Source: an uncultured Oscillospiraceae bacterium
GTDB lineage: Bacteria; Bacillota; Clostridia; Oscillospirales; Ruminococcaceae
Direction: 5' to 3'
NCBI GenBank assembly: GCA_910584715.1
Contig: CAJUAN010000065.1
Span: 1-5,516 of the forward strand
DNA length: 5,516 nucleotides
Within the stretch, counting starts at the first letter, position 1. Every line of letters starts with the position of its first letter. The notes beneath the pieces were generated by a model. That model ran no database searches and was not told the origin of the DNA. It worked only from the letters and a program-made list of their open reading frames with translations. Positions 1-5,466 of this stretch are shown in pieces. Made by a program: the position numbers and the translations under genes.

Positions 1-56
1 GAACCCCCGACCTGCTGATTACAAATCAGCTGCTCTACCAACTGAGCTACACCAGC
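1..56 (-). tRNA. tRNA-Thr (anticodon TGT), 3' end cut by window edge
   Basis: Read on the minus strand, the sequence starts GCTGGTGTAGCTCAGTTGG and shows an acceptor 5' strand, a D arm, an anticodon stem GCTGA/TCAGC enclosing the loop TTTGTAA, and the start of the T arm (GGGGGTTC). The central loop bases give anticodon TGT, which reads ACA threonine codons. The first 56 of about 76 bases are present. The rest of the T arm, the acceptor 3' strand and any encoded CCA lie outside the window. Further tRNA genes could follow beyond the left edge, because tRNAs are often clustered in Clostridia. Confidence 0.95.
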
Positions 57-146
57 TTAAATCACGGAACCTAAATTCCGCTTTATAGCAAAGCCGGAGC
101 TGTATGAAACAGTCCCCGCTCCTTTACTTCTTTAAGCGACTTAATT

Positions 147-175
147 ATTTTATCATATCAATATGCTGTTGTCAA
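147..175 (-). promoter_or_regulatory. Sigma-A-type promoter for the tRNA-Thr transcript
   Basis: On the minus strand a perfect -35 TTGACA (170-175) is followed by a 17-base spacer and the -10 TAAAAT (147-152), with TG one base upstream of the -10. Transcription would start near position 140 and run leftward into the tRNA at 56, giving a leader of about 80 bases that includes a small stem CGGAA/TTCCG (65-80) just before the tRNA. This is the closest match to a housekeeping promoter in the window, as expected for a stable RNA gene. Confidence 0.8.
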
Positions 176-292
176 TAGCCGTCGGATTTTTTTACAATTT
201 GTTCATATCTGCACGTCGACGCATTTTGTACTGCGTACTAAGTGTACCCAAAACGCGGAGAAATATCCGTCTGCATAAATATTGAAAAGTCC

Positions 293-355
293 GGAAATAA
301 AACCCGCGGCAGGGCTTTGGGGTCTATTTCCGCACCCCAGCCCCGTGAGCCGCGG
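293..355 (-). terminator. Intrinsic terminator overlapping the 3' end of the FAD gene
   Basis: On the minus strand a long imperfect hairpin forms from three stacked stems. The outer stem is CCGCGG/CCGCGG (350-355 with 304-309), the middle AGCCC/GGGCT (339-343 with 312-316) and the inner ACCCC/GGGGT (334-338 with 319-323). It is followed by GTTTTATTT (303 downward). The TAG stop codon of the FAD gene (324-326) falls in the apical loop. It probably ends the transcript carrying the GH127 and FAD genes before the tRNA promoter. The T tract is interrupted by an A, so efficiency is uncertain. Confidence 0.6.
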
Positions 356-1421
356 AGCCCGTCCTTGAAACCGAAATACTTCCCACTCCGCTTGCCATGA
401 CAGCTTTCCGCAAGATAGGTCTGTACATAAACGGACATTTCAGCAGCTTTCCCGCTATCTTTATCCGCATCGGCAGTATCCTTGCGGCATAGATCTTTTG
501 CGGATCGGCTGCTCCGCCGTTCAAAACCTCTGCCAGTACCCTTGCGCTGTTCACCGCAAAGCTTATCCCCTCCAGAGAACTGGGACTTATAAGCCCCGCC
601 GCTTCACCGATGAGAAAAGCCTTGTCCCTGCCTGTGCTTATGTCAAAGGGCGAATCGGGACGGAGCACCACGCACGCCTCGGTTTTCAGCGGCTCGCCGA
701 ATTTGAAGCCGTATTCCGCAAGACGCTTTTTCTGCCTTTCAAAACTTTCGCGGCAGCCCTTGGGAGCAAACGCTCCACCAAAGATAAACAGCTTATCCTT
801 TGATATCGACCAGGAGCAGCAGTCGCTTGTCTCGGGGTCGAAAATACAGCTGTAGAACGGGTTCGCGTGCTCCTCGGCAAACCACTGCTGTATGGCGGTG
901 TAGCGGCGTATCTTCTTTTTCGGGTACAGATAACGCCTTACCGCCGATACCGCTCCGTCCGCGCCGACTATCCTGTCCGCGGAAATTATCCGCTCCGAGC
1001 CGTCGTTCCCGCGGCAGACAAGACGGTAAGAGCCGTCCGCGCTGCGGGAGATTTTCCCGCACCTGCCGCATATCCTTTCGACATTTTCGGGGACGAGGCT
1101 TTCAAGCCACAGGTCAAACTTATGGCGGTCGAGATTCATATAGAACCGCTGGTAGTGTCTTTCCCGGCGGCTTTGCAGGTCAATAGTCCGGACGGAAAAT
1201 ATCTGAGGGTCTACCAAAATATCTTTCGGCAAAGTAAGATCGAACTCCGCAAACGCCTTTTGTGCGTCGGGGGACAAAAGCCCTCCGCAGACCTTTCTGA
1301 AGCTGCTTTCCGAAGCAGTCTTGCCGTCAACCAAAACCGTGCGGAAACGTCCGTCCAGAAGCCGTGCAAGCATAGCTCCCGCAGGCCCGCCGCCGATTAC
1401 CGCAATATCAAAATCCGCCAT
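324..1421 (-). CDS. FAD-dependent oxidoreductase, geranylgeranyl reductase/FixC-like family
   Basis: This 365-residue protein has the layout of the group-A flavin monooxygenase/geranylgeranyl-reductase superfamily. The N-terminal dinucleotide-binding motif is GGGPAG (residues 10-15), with D32 after the second strand as a likely ribose contact. VCGGLL at 44-49 is a Cys-containing motif of the family. GADG (153-156) matches the usual GADG/GADS flavin motif, and IGEAAG (271-276) stands where GDA(A)G contacts the FAD phosphates, with Glu replacing Asp. It has no signal peptide or membrane helix, so it is probably cytoplasmic. The physiological substrate cannot be told from sequence; reduction of isoprenoid chains is known for some relatives, but this is not shown here. 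ATG is preceded by GGAGGG nine bases upstream (1431-1436). The gene lies 49 bases after the GH127 stop with no terminator visible between, so co-transcription is likely. The C-terminus, rich in Gly, Ser and Ala, looks a little longer than in relatives I recall. Confidence 0.85.
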   Translation of the reverse strand: MADFDIAVIGGGPAGAMLARLLDGRFRTVLVDGKTASESSFRKVCGGLLSPDAQKAFAEFDLTLPKDILVDPQIFSVRTIDLQSRRERHYQRFYMNLDRHKFDLWLESLVPENVERICGRCGKISRSADGSYRLVCRGNDGSERIISADRIVGADGAVSAVRRYLYPKKKIRRYTAIQQWFAEEHANPFYSCIFDPETSDCCSWSISKDKLFIFGGAFAPKGCRESFERQKKRLAEYGFKFGEPLKTEACVVLRPDSPFDISTGRDKAFLIGEAAGLISPSSLEGISFAVNSARVLAEVLNGGAADPQKIYAARILPMRIKIAGKLLKCPFMYRPILRKAVMASGVGSISVSRTGSAAHGAGVRK

Positions 1422-1448
1422 AACAGATCCCCCTCCGCTCTCTTACAT

Positions 1449-1474
1449 CTTGCCTCTAAAATCCTTGCCTCTAA
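1449..1474. repeat. Short direct repeat duplicating the GH127 stop-codon region
   Basis: The 11-base sequence CTTGCCTCTAA on the plus strand occurs at 1449-1459 and again at 1464-1474, with a 15-base period. The second copy contains the GH127 stop codon (TAG on the minus strand, 1471-1473). Because the period is a multiple of three, the first copy supplies another in-frame TAG (1456-1458) just downstream. It looks like a small tandem duplication, perhaps from replication slippage. Confidence 0.7.
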
Positions 1475-3447
1475 CAGGGCAGCCATACCCTCATCTGGTT
1501 TTCGCCCCTGTTCCCCCATGTGTAGTAAGGCACAGCCATTAACGCCTCTGGAATCCTTTCGGGCTTTTTAAAGCTGTACAGACCGTCCTCCGAGACCGTT
1601 CTGTATCCCTTGACTTTAAGCGTTTCAACGCCGCCAAGCTCGGGAACCGTTTCTCCCGCGGTAATTTCCGCACCGTCGTCAAGACTCAGGGAAAGCACGT
1701 CCCCGCCGTTGTCTGCACCCTCGAAGCAGTACACCAGCGCGCCCCTTTGGACTGCCGCGCAGCCCGTGTTTTCCGCCGCTTTCGTATTTGAGTACACGAA
1801 CCTCGCTCTGTCGTCGAGAATCAGTTCAATAACGTCTCCCGCCTCTACCCCGATGTAAGCGTATCCCGACTTTATTTCGGGGGAAATTTTTTCTCCGTTA
1901 ACGGAAATTTCGGTGCGTTCGCTCCAATCGGGAATGCGCACCGCCAGTACCCCGCCGCCCTCGGAAACAGTGTACCGAACCGTGAACCCGTGTGGAAAAT
2001 CCGTTTCGCACAAAAGCTTTAAGCCGAACGAGAAATCAACCTCTCCCGCGGCGTAAAGATGACAGTACGCCGTGCCGTCCCCCTCGCCGTAGGCGTATGT
2101 ACCGAAAGCGGCTACAGTCCTTGCCACGTTGGGAGGACAGCAGGCGCAGGCGAACCATTCGGGACGCTGGGACTTGTCGTGCCAGTGGGTAGCGGCTATT
2201 CCCGAAATGCCGGGGATAACTTCAAGGGGATTGACGTAGAAAAACCGTTTGCCGTCAAGCTGCATACCCGCAAGAACTGTATTGTAAAAAGCCCTTTCCA
2301 TAACATCGGCATATTTGCCGTCGGGATAATTTTCAAGCATTCTCGAAGCAAAAAACATCAGTCCGCAGGAAGCGCAGGTCTCGGCGTAGGCGGTATCGTT
2401 GGGCAGGTCGTAGTCCACCGTAAAAGCCTCGCCTATGCCCGTGGAGCCTATTCCACCGGTTATGTACATACGCCTGTCGGCAATGCTTTCCCAAAGGCGT
2501 TTGCAGGCGTTAAGCAGCTCCGCGTCGTCGGTCTCGGCGGCAAGGTCCGCCATTGCGGTATAGAGATAAACCGCGCGTACGCTGTGTCCCACCGCGTCGG
2601 ACTGTTCGCGGACAGGAGCGAAGCTCTGCTGATAATAACGGTCGTCGGCATTGTTCCCCCAGACCGTCCAGTCCCGCTGCTCCGCTTCCTTTTTGTAGAA
2701 ATTTCCGTCCGCACCCTCGACGGGTACTCCGCGGACGTTTATAAAATGCTCCGCAAGCTCCAGACAATGCTTTTCTCCCGTGGCGCGGTACAGCTTTAGA
2801 AGTGCGAGCTCCACCTCGGGGTGCCCGGGGTACCCCTCGTACTTTTCGGTAACGAAGTGTCTGTAGATGTGCTCAGCGTTTTTCAGCATTACCTTCAGAA
2901 GCTTATCCTTGCCCGTGGCGTTATAGTAGGCGACTGCCGCTTCCATAAAGTGTCCCGAACAGTATAGCTCGTGACCCTCCAAAAGGTTTGTCCACCGCTT
3001 GTCCCTGTCTTTTATTGTAAAGTATGTGTTCAGGTAGCCGTCCTCGTCCTGGGCGGCGGCGATAATGTCAATAAGGGAATCGGCGGTCTCCTCAAGCTTT
3101 TTGTCGGGAAATACCGCAAGGGTGTACCCAACCGCTTCTATCCATTTGGCGGCGTCGCTGTCCTGAAATACCATGCCGTAAAAGCCACTGTCTGTAATGG
3201 CGTCGCCGGGCTTTTGTTCCCGAGACGAAAGATACTTCTGTATCGCTGCATGGTCCTCCCCGTGGAGAGCCGCGGCGGCGTTAATGAAATTCTGTACCAC
3301 GTGGCTTTTCTCCGCGCCCTCCGCTTTGTCGCACAAAACGTCGTACTGATATGGTATAACAACGTCCTTGATAAGCTTTTGGTACCTGCTGATAAAGCCC
3401 TCCGAGGGTTTATATTGTTTTATTGTGATCTGTCTCTGCGCTTTCAT
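1471..3447 (-). CDS. GH127 beta-L-arabinofuranosidase
   Basis: The 658-residue protein is a glycoside hydrolase of family 127, which removes terminal beta-L-arabinofuranose from arabino-oligosaccharides such as those on hydroxyproline-rich plant glycoproteins. The characterised Bifidobacterium longum HypBA1 also has about 658 residues. Its known catalytic residues can be placed: acid/base Glu at E340 (GIGE), zinc ligands E356 and C358 in AETCAS, and C436-C437 in CACCPPN, of which C436 corresponds to the nucleophilic cysteine. The region to about residue 440 should be the alpha/alpha barrel, followed by beta-sandwich domains ending in the family-typical YYTWGNRG (641-648). No signal peptide or anchor is seen, so a cytoplasmic enzyme acting on imported sugars is inferred. 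ATG follows GGGAGG (3456-3461) at eight bases. It lies downstream of an AraC-type regulator and upstream of an FAD enzyme on the same strand. The exact linkage cleaved is not proven. Confidence 0.93.
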   Translation of the reverse strand: MKAQRQITIKQYKPSEGFISRYQKLIKDVVIPYQYDVLCDKAEGAEKSHVVQNFINAAAALHGEDHAAIQKYLSSREQKPGDAITDSGFYGMVFQDSDAAKWIEAVGYTLAVFPDKKLEETADSLIDIIAAAQDEDGYLNTYFTIKDRDKRWTNLLEGHELYCSGHFMEAAVAYYNATGKDKLLKVMLKNAEHIYRHFVTEKYEGYPGHPEVELALLKLYRATGEKHCLELAEHFINVRGVPVEGADGNFYKKEAEQRDWTVWGNNADDRYYQQSFAPVREQSDAVGHSVRAVYLYTAMADLAAETDDAELLNACKRLWESIADRRMYITGGIGSTGIGEAFTVDYDLPNDTAYAETCASCGLMFFASRMLENYPDGKYADVMERAFYNTVLAGMQLDGKRFFYVNPLEVIPGISGIAATHWHDKSQRPEWFACACCPPNVARTVAAFGTYAYGEGDGTAYCHLYAAGEVDFSFGLKLLCETDFPHGFTVRYTVSEGGGVLAVRIPDWSERTEISVNGEKISPEIKSGYAYIGVEAGDVIELILDDRARFVYSNTKAAENTGCAAVQRGALVYCFEGADNGGDVLSLSLDDGAEITAGETVPELGGVETLKVKGYRTVSEDGLYSFKKPERIPEALMAVPYYTWGNRGENQMRVWLPC

Positions 3448-3482
3448 GAAAATTTCCTCCCGCTATAAAAGTATATGCTTTA

Positions 3483-3510
3483 ATTGTACCTCAAAGCCCG
3501 CGGTTTGCAA
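3483..3510 (-). promoter_or_regulatory. Promoter of the GH127 gene
   Basis: On the minus strand a weak -35 TTGCAA (3505-3510) and a good -10 TACAAT (3483-3488) are separated by 16 bases. Transcription would start about 28 bases before the ATG, and the GGGAGG ribosome site follows. The poor -35 and short spacer fit a promoter that needs an activator. It lies between the regulator's stop and the GH127 start, so GH127 can be transcribed independently of the regulator gene, although no terminator separates them and readthrough is possible. Confidence 0.6.
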
Positions 3511-3518
3511 TAGAAAAT

Positions 3519-3546
3519 ATTCCGAATAATTTGTACAAAATTCCGA
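3519..3546 (-). promoter_or_regulatory. Putative AraC-family operator: two TCGGAAT half-sites 21 bp apart
   Basis: The heptamer TCGGAAT appears on the minus strand at 3540-3546 and 3519-3525. The copies are direct repeats with exact 21-bp phasing, and the downstream copy ends eight bases before the GH127 -35 box. AraC-family activators are known to bind paired direct half-sites about two helical turns apart, next to or overlapping the -35. Aligned over 21 positions the two units agree at about 12. A third TCGGAAT lies upstream of the regulator's own promoter (4506-4512). Binding is inferred. Confidence 0.5.
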
Positions 3547-3548
3547 TT

Positions 3549-4415
3549 TCAAATTCTCGGCACATAGTCTTTTCTGTACTTCGAGGGGGAGCAGCCCTTT
3601 TCCCTTTTGAATATCCTGCTGAAATAATAAACGTCCCCCATGCCGACCGACTCAGATATTTCCGACACGGACATAGGCGTTTCCGCAAGCAGGCGGCAGG
3701 AAGCTTTAATGCGCGCTCCGATAAGATATTTTTTTATCGTCATACCCGTGTTTTCCTTGAAAACCGCGCAGATATGTTTATAGGAAATTCCGCAGAGCTT
3801 TTCTATATCGGCTGAGGATATCTCCTCGTGATAATGTCCGTCAATATATTTTTTTATGCGGCTGACGTATACGTTCCGTGGGCTGTCCTTCCGGTAAACT
3901 TCCGCGCAGGACAGGAAAATTTCCCACAGCAGTATTGAAGTCCGCGGCGTGTCCCCGCTGTTGTGAGCCTTTGCAAGTCTATGGAAAAGCCGCTCCGTTT
4001 CGGAGTCCTCCCCGATATCAAGCAGCTTGGGAAGCTCTATGAACTGCCTTGAATCCGACTCTTGCATGTACACCCTGTCCGTATCCGTGACCTGCGGCGA
4101 ATGAAAGACACGCATATCCCCGTCGGGTTCGGGACACAAAAAATGCGCGTAGTACCAAACCGTCCCCCGCTCAAAAGGCTTTTCACCCCAGTGATGCACG
4201 CCGCCTTTCAGAAAGAAAAGATGCCCCGCGGCAAGGCGGTAGGGAACGCCGTCCTCGATGATCTCCATGGAGCCCTTCAAAAGCAGTATAGCCACATTGC
4301 AGTCAAATATCCTGTCAATGTGTATCTCATTTTCTCCTGCTGCGCAGCGGTCGGCTTCGCACACAAAGGGCATGGCGGTGCAGGGGATTTTTATCGTATG
4401 GCTTTTTTCGGACAT
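3549..4415 (-). CDS. AraC-family transcriptional regulator with cupin sensor domain
   Basis: From the ATG at 4415 the protein has 288 residues, normal for a one-component AraC regulator. Residues about 31-95 form a cupin-like effector domain, with the typical run FFLKGGVHHWG then WYYAHF. Residues about 183-288 form the AraC DNA-binding domain. The first helix-turn-helix is near 201-221 (SADIEKLCGISYKHICAVFK) and the second near 250-271, containing the family signature DVYYFSRIFKREKG with SPSKYRK. An upstream TTG would extend the frame by 21 codons, but that stretch contains a full promoter with a perfect TATAAT, so the ATG is preferred; GGGGA seven bases upstream may be its ribosome site. It lies 101 bases before the GH127 gene on the same strand, so GH127 is its probable target and an arabinose-containing sugar a plausible effector. 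It carries many cysteines (about ten), of unknown meaning. Confidence 0.9.
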   Translation of the reverse strand: MSEKSHTIKIPCTAMPFVCEADRCAAGENEIHIDRIFDCNVAILLLKGSMEIIEDGVPYRLAAGHLFFLKGGVHHWGEKPFERGTVWYYAHFLCPEPDGDMRVFHSPQVTDTDRVYMQESDSRQFIELPKLLDIGEDSETERLFHRLAKAHNSGDTPRTSILLWEIFLSCAEVYRKDSPRNVYVSRIKKYIDGHYHEEISSADIEKLCGISYKHICAVFKENTGMTIKKYLIGARIKASCRLLAETPMSVSEISESVGMGDVYYFSRIFKREKGCSPSKYRKDYVPRI

Positions 4416-4449
4416 TTTTGATTCCCCGCTTTCCTTTCGGTCTATGAAA

Positions 4450-4478
4450 ATTATACCGTATTTTGGAGGTAAAATCAA
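4450..4478 (-). promoter_or_regulatory. Promoter of the AraC-type regulator
   Basis: On the minus strand -35 TTGATT (4473-4478) and a perfect -10 TATAAT (4450-4455) are separated by exactly 17 bases. Transcription should start near 4443, leaving a short leader of about 28 bases before the ATG at 4415. The position inside the longest reading frame settles the start codon, because the alternative TTG coincides with the -35 box and would not be in the transcript. Confidence 0.75.
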
Positions 4479-4505
4479 GGATTTTTTCTAAAGCGCAAAG
4501 ATTTT

Positions 4506-4519
4506 ATTCCGATAATCGG
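4506..4519. promoter_or_regulatory. Third TCGGAAT copy and CCGATAATCGG palindrome upstream of the regulator gene
   Basis: A TCGGAAT heptamer on the minus strand (4506-4512), the same as the paired sites before GH127, overlaps the perfect 11-base palindrome CCGATAATCGG (4509-4519). It lies 27 bases upstream of the regulator's -35 box and downstream of the terminator of the neighbouring small gene. The bases after the heptamer (TCGGAATA, then TCT and TTGC) also partly match the GH127 site. It may mediate autoregulation. No second half-site at 21 bp is convincing. Confidence 0.3.
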
Positions 4520-4520
4520 C

Positions 4521-4552
4521 AAATAAAAAAGCCACGGTTTTCCGCAGCTTTT
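4521..4552 (-). terminator. Intrinsic terminator of the ribbon-helix-helix gene
   Basis: On the minus strand AAAAGCTGCGG pairs with CCGTGGCTTTT around an AAAA loop (4527-4552). The stem has seven mostly G-C pairs, including two G-T, extended by four A-T pairs, and continues into a TTTTTTATTT tail. It starts eight bases after the stop codon of the small gene and insulates it from the regulator promoter downstream. Confidence 0.85.
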
Positions 4553-4559
4553 CTCGTTG

Positions 4560-4760
4560 TTACGCTTTATCTTCCGGGTCTCTCTTATAGACCTCTTCGG
4601 GAATCTTTTCGTATTTTTTCTCATAGTCGGAGACGCGCTTGCGCATTAAATGTTCAAGCTCTTTATTTTTGCTTCTGCCGTAATATTCTGATATGTACCC
4701 AAATTTATTAAGCAATTCATGACTTGTTCTAAGCGTAAATCTTGCTTTATCGTCTTTCAT
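4560..4760 (-). CDS. Arc-like ribbon-helix-helix DNA-binding protein (66 aa)
   Basis: The protein has the shape of a ribbon-helix-helix (Arc/MetJ-type) domain. A short strand ARFTLRT (6-12) would insert into the major groove as a dimer. A first helix follows at about 13-27, then a turn GRSKN (28-32), and a second helix of about 33-52 rich in charged residues; the tail is acidic and basic. Such stand-alone Arc-family proteins of 50-70 residues are common in Clostridia, mostly of unknown target. I place the start at the ATG at 4758-4760, preceded by GTGGAG ten bases upstream. A TTG six codons further up (4776-4778) lacks support because it lies inside that ribosome site region. Its own terminator follows at once, so it is monocistronic. 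No toxin gene is adjacent, so an antitoxin role is not supported. Confidence 0.75.
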   Translation of the reverse strand: MKDDKARFTLRTSHELLNKFGYISEYYGRSKNKELEHLMRKRVSDYEKKYEKIPEEVYKRDPEDKA

Positions 4761-4828
4761 AATTATTTTTCTCCACAATTACGTTAACCTCAAAAATACA
4801 GCGGTACATAAAAATATCCTGACAAAAT

Positions 4829-4894
4829 TTGTAGGGGACGGGTTTCCCGTCCCGAATTATTTATTTTGCGGGCGGGGAGACCCCGCCCCTACAA
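4829..4894. repeat. Nested palindromic repeat element with 9-bp terminal inverted repeats
   Basis: The 66-base element begins TTGTAGGGG (4829-4837) and ends with its exact complement CCCCTACAA (4886-4894). Inside are two perfect hairpins. GGGACGGG/CCCGTCCC closes a TTT loop (4835-4853), and GGGCGGGG/CCCCGCCC closes an AGA loop (4870-4888), with an AT-rich centre between them. The terminal stem and the two internal stems share bases and so are alternative folds. Its GC-rich arms stand out in an AT-rich intergenic region. Similar GGGACGGG-type intergenic palindromes recur in Ruminococcaceae genomes as far as I recall. It resembles a miniature repeat or MITE, but no clear target-site duplication is seen and it codes for nothing. 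Confidence 0.75.
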
Positions 4895-4943
4895 TAAGTA
4901 TGACGCAATTTTGACTTAATTTTCTAAATTAATTATACACCTA

Positions 4944-4952
4944 TGATATAAT
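4944..4952 (+). promoter_or_regulatory. Extended -10 promoter of the small membrane protein gene
   Basis: TGATATAAT (4944-4952) matches the extended -10 consensus TGnTATAAT exactly, which compensates for the lack of a good -35 at the usual distance. An alternative overlapping promoter uses TTGACT (4911-4916), a 17-base spacer and TATACA (4934-4939). Either would start transcription in the 4945-4960 region and give a leader of about 50-70 bases before the ATG at 5014. Confidence 0.6.
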
Positions 4953-5013
4953 ATTTACAGGAATGACGAAAATTTGACGCATAAAAAATAAAATTTTCAG
5001 GAGACAATTAAAA

Positions 5014-5403
5014 ATGAAAGAAAAAATAATAAGAGTATCGGGGACGATTCTGGGAGCCGCAATTATCCTTTTTGCCGCTTTCGGAATATGCTGTTTTGTA
5101 AGAATGACAGGGAACAGCGGTATACATTACAAAAAATACGACCTTAATAACGACGGGAAAAGCTCCCTGCTGATAATATCGGGCGGCGGGACTGTACAGA
5201 AAGAATCGGTGGACTCGTTTGGGGAAGTGCAGATAATTTATGTCTGCAAAAGCGTTTCGGGCATTGAACCGCACTCCTTTCGGGACATTGAGGGACTGAG
5301 GATACTTGTAGTGTCTGCCGATATTAACTCTCCGGAAAACGACCTGCCTATGCAGACGGATATGTTTTTTATTGAAGATTGTTTTGACGCATTTTCGGGA
5401 TAA
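5014..5403 (+). CDS. Small membrane-anchored protein, function unknown
   Basis: The 129-residue protein starts with a short basic N-terminus (MKEK) and one hydrophobic segment (about residues 8-29), best read as a membrane anchor or uncleaved signal; no lipobox is evident. The rest should lie outside the membrane. YDLNNDGKSS (42-51) resembles the start of a calcium-binding loop (D43, N45, D47, G48) but lacks the acidic residue at loop position 12. The stretch GIEPHSFRDIEGLRILVVSA (83-102) resembles one BspA-type leucine-rich repeat unit, in which an aromatic and a leucine-rich strand recur; one isolated unit is weak evidence. ATG is preceded by AGGAG (4999-5003) at ten bases, and an extended -10 promoter lies upstream. 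It is transcribed away from the minus-strand genes. I do not recognise a family, and it may be a remnant of a longer surface protein. Confidence 0.75.
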   Translation: MKEKIIRVSGTILGAAIILFAAFGICCFVRMTGNSGIHYKKYDLNNDGKSSLLIISGGGTVQKESVDSFGEVQIIYVCKSVSGIEPHSFRDIEGLRILVVSADINSPENDLPMQTDMFFIEDCFDAFSG

Positions 5404-5466
5404 AATCGAGTGTTTTCCTAAAGTTCCGTGGATTCCTGCCGATATATATTATATATGGTTATAGAG

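Noticed and set aside
238..438. A 66-codon minus-strand open frame overlapping the end of the FAD gene
   Set aside because: It overlaps the conserved FAD protein in another frame, contains the terminator hairpin, and has no ribosome site or recognisable domain.
867..1571. A 234-codon plus-strand open frame opposite the FAD gene
   Set aside because: It is antisense to the FAD protein, whose flavin motifs are clear, and spans the intergenic gap without a ribosome site.
2059..2799. A 246-codon plus-strand open frame opposite the GH127 gene
   Set aside because: It is antisense to a well-conserved catalytic gene and shows no recognisable domain; GC-rich codon bias on the other strand explains the lack of stops.
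4560..4760. Toxin-antitoxin module
   Set aside because: Only the ribbon-helix-helix protein is present; a terminator follows on one side and the divergent intergenic region lies on the other, with no toxin-like gene.
4835..4888. The two GC-rich hairpins as terminators
   Set aside because: Neither is followed by a T tract in either direction, and they do not follow the 3' end of any gene.
5441..5458. AT-rich near-palindrome after the small membrane protein gene as a terminator
   Set aside because: The stem would be only A-T pairs with no T tract after it; it is more likely plain AT-rich spacer or a -10 region.
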